Of a stretch of DNA of 64,000 nt, positions 9,149 to 15,574 are shown piece by piece (position 1 is the stretch's first letter; each line of letters begins with the position of its first letter). The position numbers and the translations under genes are program-made. A model generated the notes under the pieces. That model worked only from the letters and a program-made list of their open reading frames with translations. It ran no database searches and was not told where the DNA came from. The DNA lies in contig NZ_JBNWEO010000013.1 in assembly GCF_050496765.1 (NCBI RefSeq), positions 496,001 through 560,000 of the forward strand. Reading direction: 5' to 3'. This DNA is from JAEVLT01 sp050496765. Lineage in GTDB: Bacteria > Bacillota > Bacilli > Bacillales > Cytobacillaceae.

Positions 9149-9507
9149 TGAAATGAGGTGTCTGTGGCAGACAAAGATCATTCAATTCGTTCGCTTTTAG
9201 ACGTTTACCTTAAGGGGATGGTTGTTTTGCACAACGCATATAACCATTTTGATGTTCAGATAACACCAGACTGTTTATTGAGAGAATAAACGGCTTCATT
9301 ACTTGAAATGAGGTGTTTATCAAAGATCCATCAACCACTTTTCATGTACCAAAACGATAAATGAAACCCGCCAATTGGCAAGTCCATAAGGACAGCCAGA
9401 CAGCAAAGTTACATTTATCTTATAACTGAAAAAGAATTGGGGATGGTCAGTTTGAACAAAGTCACTCTTTACCGAACACTACCATAATAAATGAGGTGTT
9501 TGTCAAA
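9149..9507 (+). repeat. Three spaced copies of an AATGAGGTGT motif
   Basis: The motif ATGAGGTGTYTRT occurs at 9153, 9308 and 9491, each followed within 10 nt by CAAAGA. The first two share a longer 5' part (TTGAAATGAGGTGT). Each copy supplies a GAGG ribosome-binding core plus a short open frame, either MRCL-like from the ATG or a frame starting just after GAGGTG. Decayed tandem duplicates of a tiny gene would explain this. Copies are about 155 and 183 bp apart. Confidence 0.5.
9164..9289 (+). CDS. Possible 41-aa small protein
   Basis: A GTG start follows GAGG at 5 nt and gives a 41-residue acidic/amphipathic peptide (VADKDHSIRSLLDVYLKG, then MVVLHNAYNHFDV and a C-terminal TPDCLLRE). I do not recognise the family. 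A strong plus-strand terminator at 9553, before hit has started, shows that something upstream is transcribed in this direction. The two later copies of the same start context are interrupted early, so this may be the only intact member. Confidence 0.35.
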   Translation: MADKDHSIRSLLDVYLKGMVVLHNAYNHFDVQITPDCLLRE

Positions 9508-9552
9508 GAAAGAGACCTGTAAAGAACGTTTTCCTAGAAGCATTTCCCCTTC

Positions 9553-9595
9553 AAAAGGGCAGGATTCCACGCGGATCCTGCCTTTCCTTTTTTTT
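9553..9595 (+). terminator. Terminator upstream of hit
   Basis: A GC-rich hairpin (arms AAAGGGCAGGAT and ATCCTGCCTTT) is followed by CC and eight T residues. It ends a plus-strand transcript coming from the 9.1-9.5 kb region, not hit itself. Confidence 0.85.
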
Positions 9596-9644
9596 ATACC
9601 AGTAAGTATGATAAAATTATAAAAAAAAGAGAGGACGAAAAACG

Positions 9645-10073
9645 ATGAGCGATTGTATTTTTTGTAAAATTATTCATGGTGATATTCCGGCAGCGAAAGT
9701 ATATGAAAACGAACATGTGCTGGCTTTCTTGGATATTAGCCAAGTGACAAAAGGCCATACTTTGGTCATACCAAAAATACATAAGGAAAATGTGTTTGAG
9801 CTGACACCAGAAATTGCAAAAAACCTTTTCGAAGCAGTTCCTGCCATTGCCAACGCTTTGAAGGCAGAATTCACCCCTGTTGGTCTCAATGCTGTGAACA
9901 ACAACGGAGAACAGGCGGGTCAGTCCGTCTTCCATTTTCACTTGCATTTAATTCCGCGCTATGGCAAAGGTGACGGGTTTGGTGCCGTATGGAAAAATAA
10001 TCAGGCTGATTATACACCGGAACAGCTTCAGCAAATCGCCAGCGGTATCAGCAAGCATCTATCTTCGAATTAA
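9645..10073 (+). CDS. hit: HIT family nucleotide hydrolase
   Basis: This 142-aa histidine-triad protein hydrolyses nucleoside phosphoramidates or similar adducts. The triad HFHLHLIPR lies near residues 98-106, and the N-terminal zinc pair is CIFC (residues 4-7). ATG follows GAGAGG. Its place beside ecsA in divergent orientation is the conserved Bacillus arrangement. Length is normal for the family. Confidence 0.95.
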   Translation: MSDCIFCKIIHGDIPAAKVYENEHVLAFLDISQVTKGHTLVIPKIHKENVFELTPEIAKNLFEAVPAIANALKAEFTPVGLNAVNNNGEQAGQSVFHFHLHLIPRYGKGDGFGAVWKNNQADYTPEQLQQIASGISKHLSSN

Positions 10074-10165
10074 CCAAGAATGCGTATTTTCAACGATCAG
10101 ATTGTATGATATAATAACGACAAGATTTCGCTGCAGGCAATAAGTGCACTGCAGGAAATACACAT

Positions 10166-10193
10166 TAGCTGAGATCAGCAGAGGAGAGATGAG
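10166..10193 (+). promoter_or_regulatory. TRAP-binding NAG repeats over the trpP ribosome-binding site
   Basis: Six triplets TAG, GAG, CAG, GAG, GAG, GAG begin at 10166, 10171, 10176, 10181, 10186 and 10191. Each is separated by exactly two bases, and the last ends 2 nt before the trpP ATG. This five-base period is what tryptophan-activated TRAP binds in RNA. The repeats contain the Shine-Dalgarno sequence, so binding would block translation when tryptophan is plentiful. The known B. subtilis trpP leader works this way. Confidence 0.88.
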
Positions 10194-10195
10194 AA

Positions 10196-10738
10196 ATGAA
10201 TACAAAGAACCTTGTAGCCCTTTCACTTTTGGTTGGAATGGGAGCTGTTTTACACGCGGTGATTCCGCCGATTTTTCTTGGAATGAAGCCCGATATGATG
10301 CTGACAATGATGTTTTTAGGAATCATTCTTTTTCCGGAGATAAAAAGCGTTGGACTTTTAGCAATCGTCACTGGCGTTATATCTGGTTTGACAACAACCT
10401 TCCCCGGCGGACAGATTCCGAACATGATTGACAAACCTGTAACGGCTTTACTGTTTTTTGGTTTGTTTTTAGCTCTAAAAAAATTCCGAAATTCGCTTGT
10501 AAGCATTGCAGTTCTGACTGCTATTGGGACGTTAATTTCAGGAGCAGCATTCTTGACATCGGCTTATTTCATCGTCGGGTTGCCTGGTCCATTTACAGGC
10601 TTGTTTGCAGCAGTTGTCCTACCAGCAGCAGCGTTTAACACTGTTGCCATGGTGATCATTTATCCGATTGCTCTATCCATTGTGAAACGGACGAAACTGG
10701 GGTCGCAAAAACTTGTCCCAACAAAGAAAGTTTCCTAA
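10196..10738 (+). CDS. trpP: Tryptophan transporter TrpP
   Basis: This 180-aa membrane protein has five or six hydrophobic segments (MNTKNLVALSLLVGMGAVLH at the start, GLPGPFTGLFAAVVLPAAAF near the end). It matches TrpP (YhaG), the probable tryptophan importer, in length and position between hit and scoC. Its ribosome-binding site lies inside a run of six NAG triplets expected to bind TRAP, which strongly supports the tryptophan assignment. A terminator follows directly. Confidence 0.93.
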   Translation: MNTKNLVALSLLVGMGAVLHAVIPPIFLGMKPDMMLTMMFLGIILFPEIKSVGLLAIVTGVISGLTTTFPGGQIPNMIDKPVTALLFFGLFLALKKFRNSLVSIAVLTAIGTLISGAAFLTSAYFIVGLPGPFTGLFAAVVLPAAAFNTVAMVIIYPIALSIVKRTKLGSQKLVPTKKVS

Positions 10739-10742
10739 TAAC

Positions 10743-10766
10743 AGAACCCTTTTTGGGTTCTTTTTC
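10743..10766 (+). terminator. Terminator after trpP
   Basis: The arms AGAACCC and GGGTTCT with a T5 loop are followed by a T-tract, 5 bp past the trpP stop. Confidence 0.85.
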
Positions 10767-10793
10767 TTATTAGGAACCATCATGCTTCATGCT

Positions 10794-10997
10794 CTACAAA
10801 TTCACAGAAAGCACTAAACCCAATAAAAAGAAGAAAATACACCCACTGCCTAAAGTTATCATCTGCTTCTTAAGAATATGTTTTGGCGGATAAGCACCCG
10901 GTTTGCGGTATTGCGCAAAAAGGCGAAACGTGCCAAGAAACAGCAGAAAACTTATCAGCCAAAATGCACTCATCATGACACTCAAAGACTGCTCCAC
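10794..10997 (-). CDS. Small two-helix membrane protein
   Basis: A 67-aa frame has two hydrophobic segments (MMSAFWLISFLLFLGTFRLF and GSGCIFFFLLGLVLSVNL) joined by a basic loop (QYRKPGAYPPKHILKKQ). I do not recognise it. The GTG at 10997 is very close to its possible binding site AGGAG, so the ATG seven codons in is an alternative start. It lies between trpP and scoC, convergent with trpP. Confidence 0.55.
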   Translation of the reverse strand: MEQSLSVMMSAFWLISFLLFLGTFRLFAQYRKPGAYPPKHILKKQMITLGSGCIFFFLLGLVLSVNL

Positions 10998-11272
10998 TCC
11001 TATCCCGTTGTTAATCCATTTATATGTAGCACTTTACATCTTATGAACAATCGATTAAATTCAAAACGTGTTAACATAATTTTCGAAAAGGTGGAAATAT
11101 TTCTGCAAACTATTTATGATAATAATGCATACATTTTTCATCTTCGCCCCACTGTTAACATGACTTTATTAGGAAAACATTTTCTAAAAATTTTGTAAAT
11201 TTATATCTTTATTAATTTTTGTTTTATTGGCATAATGATAATAGAGAAATAGAAAAGTAGGTGAAATTGGGA

Positions 11273-11851
11273 ATGCCGGAAAAAAATTATTCATTGAAAG
11301 AAGCGATGCTTTTTAGCCAGAGAATTGCCCAATTAAGCAAGGCTCTATGGAAATCGATCGAAAAGGATTGGCAGCAATGGATTAAACCGTTTGACTTAAA
11401 TATCAATGAACACCATATCCTTTGGATTGCCTATCACTTAAACGGCGCCTCCATTTCGGATGTGGCCAAATTTGGTGTCATGCATGTTTCCACTGCCTTC
11501 AACTTTTCTAAAAAACTAGAAGAACGCGGCCTGCTAAAGTTTTCAAAAAAAGAAAATGACAAGCGGAACACGTATATTCAGTTAACGGATGAAGGAGAAT
11601 CGATTTTACTTCAATTAATGGAAAACTATAACCCTAACAACAATGCTGCTTTTACAGGGGCGTTACCACTTCGCGATCTGTATGGGAAATTCCCGGAAAT
11701 TATCGAAATGATGGCAATTGTCCGCAATATCTACGGAGAAGATTTCATGGAAATTTTCGAAAAATCCTTTCACAACATTGAAAGCGAATTCAGTGAGGAA
11801 TTGCAGAAACTCCATCATCCTAACAAGAAATCCGAACAGGAGATTGTTTAA
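11273..11851 (+). CDS. scoC: MarR-type transition-state regulator ScoC (Hpr)
   Basis: This 192-aa winged-helix DNA-binding protein controls protease, peptide-transport and sporulation genes in the transition state of Bacillus. NYSLKEAMLFSQRIAQLSKA at the N-terminus and the DNA-binding region INEHHILWIAYHLNGASISD through VSTAFNFSKKLEERGLL are strongly Hpr-like. The ATG at 11273 follows AGGTG by 9 nt; a GTG four codons earlier overlaps that site. It faces yhaI, with 4 bp between the two stop codons. Confidence 0.93.
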   Translation: MPEKNYSLKEAMLFSQRIAQLSKALWKSIEKDWQQWIKPFDLNINEHHILWIAYHLNGASISDVAKFGVMHVSTAFNFSKKLEERGLLKFSKKENDKRNTYIQLTDEGESILLQLMENYNPNNNAAFTGALPLRDLYGKFPEIIEMMAIVRNIYGEDFMEIFEKSFHNIESEFSEELQKLHHPNKKSEQEIV

Positions 11852-11855
11852 CTTT

Positions 11856-12191
11856 TTAGAAATATTTTTTAAATTCTCGCATGAGATCTAAATAAAGATT
11901 TTGGTTGAGACAAGACGTGACTGCTTCGTCTGCTTGAAGATTCTTTGGCAACGAAGCTGTAAACTTATGATAAAGCGGATAAAAGTGCAGAAACCCCTCC
12001 GCTTTTTGCTCCTCCATCTGCAATGTAAGCTCATCGCAGAGTTTAAAAAATGCTTCAACTTCCTGTTCGGAAATTCCTTTTTCAACAATTTTTTTTAAAA
12101 AATCAAGCTGGGGATTTGCTACAAGCTGGACAAGTAATTTTTGATGATATTCAAGAAGACGGAGACGGTGCATGACATCCTGTTCATTCAT
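11856..12191 (-). CDS. yhaI: YhaI family protein (DUF1878)
   Basis: This 111-aa, all-helical, acidic protein (MNEQDVMHRLRLLEYHQKLL) matches YhaI in size and in its place opposite scoC. The function is unknown. ATG follows GAGG at 8 nt. Convergence with scoC leaves almost no room for a shared terminator, so antisense overlap of the 3' ends is likely. Confidence 0.82.
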   Translation of the reverse strand: MNEQDVMHRLRLLEYHQKLLVQLVANPQLDFLKKIVEKGISEQEVEAFFKLCDELTLQMEEQKAEGFLHFYPLYHKFTASLPKNLQADEAVTSCLNQNLYLDLMREFKKYF

Positions 12192-12505
12192 TTACAAAAC
12201 CTCGCTTTAAACCATAGAATTTTTGTTCTTGTAGTATCTGTTTATCTGATTGGCTAACCATTTTTTGGATCGATTCCATAATGGCAAACCTACCTATTTG
12301 GATCCACAAATATCCGGAAGCTGCGACTCAATCTTCCACTTTTTAGACTATCTTTTTTACCCTATTTTTGTTATTGTATTAAACATAAAGAAAATGGACA
12401 ACAGCTGAAGAAAGAAATCCCCAAATGAATGAAACGGCAGCTTTATAGTCTGTGCCGTTGTTTTTATGTACATAAAAATCTTTACGTAAAGGGAGGGAAT
12501 CGCTG
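12192..12505. other. Intergenic, nothing assigned
   Basis: This AT-rich gap of about 310 bp lies between the divergent yhaI gene and a small membrane protein gene. It must hold both promoters. I saw no convincing sigma-A hexamer pair, hairpin or reading frame. Confidence 0.4.
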
Positions 12506-12685
12506 ATGATCTCCATTTTTATTGTTCTTGCCATTTTAATTCTTTACTATGTAAACAAAATGACCCATTCCCTTTGTGTTCAAAAGGATATACCTGAAGA
12601 ACGGCAGCACAAAGTATTTCGAACGATTAACGTGTGCATTACGATTCTACTTGTATCCTCGTATATGGAAATTTTATTCACATAG
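12506..12685 (+). CDS. 59-aa membrane protein
   Basis: ATG follows GGGAGGG at about 8 nt. The product has an N-terminal hydrophobic helix (MISIFIVLAILILYYVNKM), a charged middle (CVQKDIPEERQHKVFRT) and a second hydrophobic helix (INVCITILLVSSYMEILFT). The family is unrecognised. The good ribosome-binding site and the terminator about 40 bp after the stop support a real gene. Confidence 0.6.
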   Translation: MISIFIVLAILILYYVNKMTHSLCVQKDIPEERQHKVFRTINVCITILLVSSYMEILFT

Positions 12686-12724
12686 CCTAAAGAAATCAGA
12701 AGGTTTCAGCTTGGGGACATTAGC

Positions 12725-12763
12725 AAAACAAAGCGATGAGCCAATGGCTCATCGCTTTGTTGC
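12725..12763. terminator. Bidirectional terminator
   Basis: A perfect 16-bp stem (AACAAAGCGATGAGCC and complement, loop AAT) lies between the 59-aa membrane protein gene and the first YjcZ-type gene, which face each other. Confidence 0.8.
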
Positions 12764-12769
12764 AGTTCT

Positions 12770-12865
12770 TTAGTAAACCCAAGAAGCACCTATAATGATC
12801 AACAAGATGAAGAGAACAACGATTAACGCAAATCCTCCACCATAAAATCCGGCAGCACCAGACAT
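12770..12865 (-). CDS. YjcZ family tiny membrane protein
   Basis: This 31-aa peptide has a short Gly/Tyr-rich N-terminus (MSGAAGFYGGGFA) and a hydrophobic helix (LIVVLFILLIIIGASWVY). That is the form of the YjcZ/tiny-TM sporulation-associated family of Bacillus. It has a strong GGAGGAAGG site. A second paralogue lies immediately upstream on the same strand. Family members are usually made during sporulation; that is knowledge of the family, not seen here. Confidence 0.85.
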   Translation of the reverse strand: MSGAAGFYGGGFALIVVLFILLIIIGASWVY

Positions 12866-12923
12866 TTTCCTTCCTCCTTCCGTATCATCAACAAAGATTT
12901 TACTTTTCTTGTACTGCTTATTG

Positions 12924-13007
12924 TTACAGCCAGGCTGCTCCAACAATAATCAACAAGATGAAGAGGACTACAATTAGAGCGAAGCCAGCACCATATCCAT
13001 TGCTCAT
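12924..13007 (-). CDS. YjcZ family tiny membrane protein
   Basis: This 27-aa paralogue of the next gene down shares the GFALIVVLFILLII core and ends GAAWL. AAAGGAGG lies 7-8 nt before the ATG. The DNA encoding the helix is nearly identical in the two genes, so they look like a recent tandem duplication. Confidence 0.85.
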   Translation of the reverse strand: MSNGYGAGFALIVVLFILLIIVGAAWL

Positions 13008-13116
13008 CGTAATACCTCCTTTATCTATTACTACGATATCCTATTCAAAACCCGACGAAATGGTTTAGGCGCTTACCTACGAAAGAAAAACTTCCTTTCC
13101 AATATGGATAATATTT

Positions 13117-13144
13117 TTGCAGTAGCGATTGTTTATGTTATAGT
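13117..13144 (+). promoter_or_regulatory. Sigma-A promoter of prsA
   Basis: TTGCAG, a 16-bp spacer and TATAGT lie about 50 bp before the prsA ATG. Confidence 0.6.
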
Positions 13145-13195
13145 AAAACCTGTGGATTAAAATTCCCATGAAATTTTATTTAGGAGAGGTTCATC

Positions 13196-14071
13196 ATGAA
13201 GAAATGGATGCTAGCCCTTGCTTTAGCGAGTGGAGTTCTTGCTTTAAGCGCCTGCAGTCAAAATGGTTCGGAAAAAGTAGCTGAGAGCAAGGTTGGCGAC
13301 GTCACAAAGGACGAGCTCTATAACGCCATGAAAGAAAAAATTGGTACACAAGCATTGCAGCAGCTCGTCTATGAAAAAGTTTTAGCAAAAAAATACCCGG
13401 TCACCGATAAGGAAGTAAATCAAAAAGTAGATCAGCTCAAGAAAGATCTTGGCTCAAATTTCCAAGTGGCACTTGCGCAATACGGTTATAAAAATGAAGA
13501 CGATTTAAAGAAAACAATGAAAATCGGCATGATGCAAGAAAAAGCTGCTTTGAAAGAAGTGAAAGTAACCGATAAAGAACTGAAAGATTATTACGATAAA
13601 TATCAACCGGACATTAAGGCACGCCACATCCTCGTTAAGGATGAAGCTACCGCAAATGATGTGAAGAAACAGCTTGATGCCGGTGCAAAATTTGAAGACT
13701 TAGCGAAGAAATATTCACAAGATACTGGTACCGCACAAAAAGGCGGCGATCTTGGCTGGTTTGGTACCGGAAAAATGGATCCGGCATTTGAAAAAGCAGC
13801 ATTTGCTTTAAAATTGAATGAAATCTCAGGACCGGTTAAAACGTCTTACGGATACCATATCATTCAAAAAACCGGCGAGAAGAAGAAAGAATCTTTTGAT
13901 GCGATGAAAAAGGATATTGAATACAAAGTAAAATCATCAAAATTAACGAACGATATCATTGATAAAGTCATGCAGAAGGAAATGAAAGATGCCGGTGTAA
14001 AAGTGGATGACAAAGCTCTGAAAGATGCCCTCAATCCACAAACTGCACCATCGGCTGCCCCTGCACAATAA
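13196..14071 (+). CDS. prsA: PrsA foldase lipoprotein
   Basis: This extracytoplasmic peptidyl-prolyl isomerase helps exported proteins fold. A lipoprotein signal ends at LSAC with Cys20. A chaperone domain surrounds a parvulin domain at about residues 138-228 (KARHILVKDEATANDVKKQL through TSYGYHIIQKTG). The tail is Ala/Pro-rich (TAPSAAPAQ). At 291 aa it is normal for the family. It is preceded by a sigma-A promoter and TAGGAGAGG, and followed by a copy of repeat module C, then a terminator. Confidence 0.96.
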   Translation: MKKWMLALALASGVLALSACSQNGSEKVAESKVGDVTKDELYNAMKEKIGTQALQQLVYEKVLAKKYPVTDKEVNQKVDQLKKDLGSNFQVALAQYGYKNEDDLKKTMKIGMMQEKAALKEVKVTDKELKDYYDKYQPDIKARHILVKDEATANDVKKQLDAGAKFEDLAKKYSQDTGTAQKGGDLGWFGTGKMDPAFEKAAFALKLNEISGPVKTSYGYHIIQKTGEKKKESFDAMKKDIEYKVKSSKLTNDIIDKVMQKEMKDAGVKVDDKALKDALNPQTAPSAAPAQ

Positions 14072-14086
14072 TCATTTTCGTAATAT

Positions 14087-14243
14087 AAATGAAAACTCGC
14101 CGACTGGCGAGTCCTTTGGACGTAGACAGAGGCGTAGTTGAATTTACCACGCTCGTATACCTGCCACATCCTGTGGCACTCGCCTGACTAGGACGTCCTG
14201 TCCATCGTCCGTTCAGAATTTATCCATATAAATTCTGATTAGC
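14087..14243 (+). repeat. Dispersed repeat module C, full copy 1
   Basis: This 157-bp element starts AAATGAAAACTCGCC and ends in a palindrome (arms CAGAATTTAT and ATAAATTCTG around CCAT) plus GATTAGC. It contains further short inverted repeats (CTCGCC-GACT-GGCGAG). A copy of the same 157-bp length lies at 23162, with few differences. An ATG frame of about 33 codons (MKTRRLASPLDVDRGVVEF) is open but lacks a ribosome-binding site. Confidence 0.85.
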
Positions 14244-14244
14244 C

Positions 14245-14279
14245 AAAAAAGGGGAGACCAGATCATTGGTCTCTCCTTT
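14245..14279. terminator. Terminator between prsA and yhaL
   Basis: The hairpin arms GGGGAGACCA and TGGTCTCTCC are flanked by A and T tracts. It serves prsA and probably also yhaL on the other strand. Confidence 0.75.
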
Positions 14280-14281
14280 CG

Positions 14282-14470
14282 TTATGCTTCGCTCGCTTTT
14301 TGGCTCTCGCGATTCTCTTTTTCCTGCTCGAGCCGTTTCATGTATACCTCCCCTTCTCTTTCAATTGTCTCAAATTCTGCTTCTCGTTCCTCTTTGCCTG
14401 TTTTATAAGCCATTAACGCACTGATGATAATGCCGGCGGCGACCATATATACCCAAATGGGAATATCCAT
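14282..14470 (-). CDS. yhaL: Sporulation protein YhaL
   Basis: This 62-aa protein has one N-terminal membrane helix (IPIWVYMVAAGIIISALMAY) and a highly charged coiled tail (EEREAEFETIEREGEVYMKR). It matches YhaL in size and position between prsA and yhaM. The molecular role is unknown; in B. subtilis the gene is linked to sporulation. Confidence 0.82.
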   Translation of the reverse strand: MDIPIWVYMVAAGIIISALMAYKTGKEEREAEFETIEREGEVYMKRLEQEKENRESQKASEA

Positions 14471-14562
14471 TCTTGATTCGCTCCTTTCCTCGTATGGGGG
14501 TTGTCCATTTTTACCAACATATTCAGTGAGCTTTTAAAAAATGCTTCACCACAAAAAAATTT

Positions 14563-14592
14563 AAAAGGACGACCAAGATGGCCGTCCTTATT
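14563..14592 (-). terminator. Terminator of the yhaO-yhaN-yhaM operon
   Basis: The hairpin AAGGACGACC / GGCCGTCCTT overlaps the last codon of yhaM and is followed by a T-rich stretch on the minus strand. Confidence 0.75.
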
Positions 14593-15532
14593 TGTGAAAT
14601 ACCGGTTTGTAAAATGAGCGGTTGTCAAGGGCAAAAATGCGTTCAGAGAATTCTCCCGGCTTCACCCTTTCCATAGCCCGGTCAAGCATATTCATTTTTG
14701 CATCTATATTATCAATATAGTGAAGAATTTCAGCCTCCTTAATTAACGGCGGCTTCGGACTCCCCCATTCTGCTTTACCGTGATGGGAAAGAACAAGATG
14801 CTGCAAAATCATAACTTCTTCACCAGAAATGTCCAGCTCTTCAGCAACTTTTCCAATTTCGTTTACCATTATGGTAATATGCCCTAGTAAGTTACCTTCC
14901 ACCGTATAGGTCGTTGAAATGGGGCCGGAAAGCTCAATTACTTTTCCGAGATCATGTAGAATAACACCGGCATAGAGTAAGTCCTTATCAAGACTTGGGT
15001 ACAATCCGGCAATTGCCTTTGCCAAATCAAGCATGCTGACTACATGGTATGCAAGTCCGGACACAAATTCGTGATGATTCTTTGTTGCTGCAGGAAACTC
15101 AAGAAAATCCTGCTGGTATTTTTTCAGCAAATGGCGTGTAATTCTTTGGATATTCGGATTTTTCATTTCGAAAATGTATTGGGTGAGTTTCCCTGACATT
15201 TCCTCACGGCCAAGCGGCGCTGACGCTAAAAAATCCTCAAGCTTCACCTTGTCGCTTGGAACAGCCGGCCGAATTTGCCGGATTCTTAATTGATTTCTTC
15301 CACGGTAATTTTGAATATCGCCTAACACTTTGATGATTGTTTCAGCTGCATAGCTGCGTTCTTCTTCTTCACCAGCGTCCCATAGCTTTGCTTCAATGTC
15401 ACCGCTCTGATCCTGTAAAATCAGGGTTAAAAACGGTTTGCCATTACTGGCAATTCCCTTTGTTGCAGTTTTAATCAACAGGAACAGTTCCACCTGTTCC
15501 CCGACATCATGCTGCAGAACTCCTCGATTCAT
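14588..15532 (-). CDS. yhaM: 3'-5' exoribonuclease YhaM
   Basis: This 314-aa exoribonuclease trims RNA and single-stranded DNA ends. It has an OB-fold nucleic-acid-binding domain at about residues 15-90 (ELFLLIKTATKGIASNGKPF; GDIEAKLWDAGEEEE), then an HD metal phosphohydrolase domain with HDLGK near residue 193 and HLVLSHHGKAEWGSP near 245. It is the distal gene of yhaO-yhaN-yhaM. The gap to yhaN is about 40 nt. Confidence 0.95.
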   Translation of the reverse strand: MNRGVLQHDVGEQVELFLLIKTATKGIASNGKPFLTLILQDQSGDIEAKLWDAGEEEERSYAAETIIKVLGDIQNYRGRNQLRIRQIRPAVPSDKVKLEDFLASAPLGREEMSGKLTQYIFEMKNPNIQRITRHLLKKYQQDFLEFPAATKNHHEFVSGLAYHVVSMLDLAKAIAGLYPSLDKDLLYAGVILHDLGKVIELSGPISTTYTVEGNLLGHITIMVNEIGKVAEELDISGEEVMILQHLVLSHHGKAEWGSPKPPLIKEAEILHYIDNIDAKMNMLDRAMERVKPGEFSERIFALDNRSFYKPVFHK

Positions 15533-15574
15533 CGCTTCAGACCGCTCCTTTCTTATCGTTAAAAGTATATCACT

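Noticed and set aside
14089..14190. Module C coding frame of about 33 codons (MKTRRLASPLD...)
   Set aside because: No ribosome-binding site, and the frame is destroyed in the deleted and diverged copies; the conserved feature is the palindrome, not the peptide.
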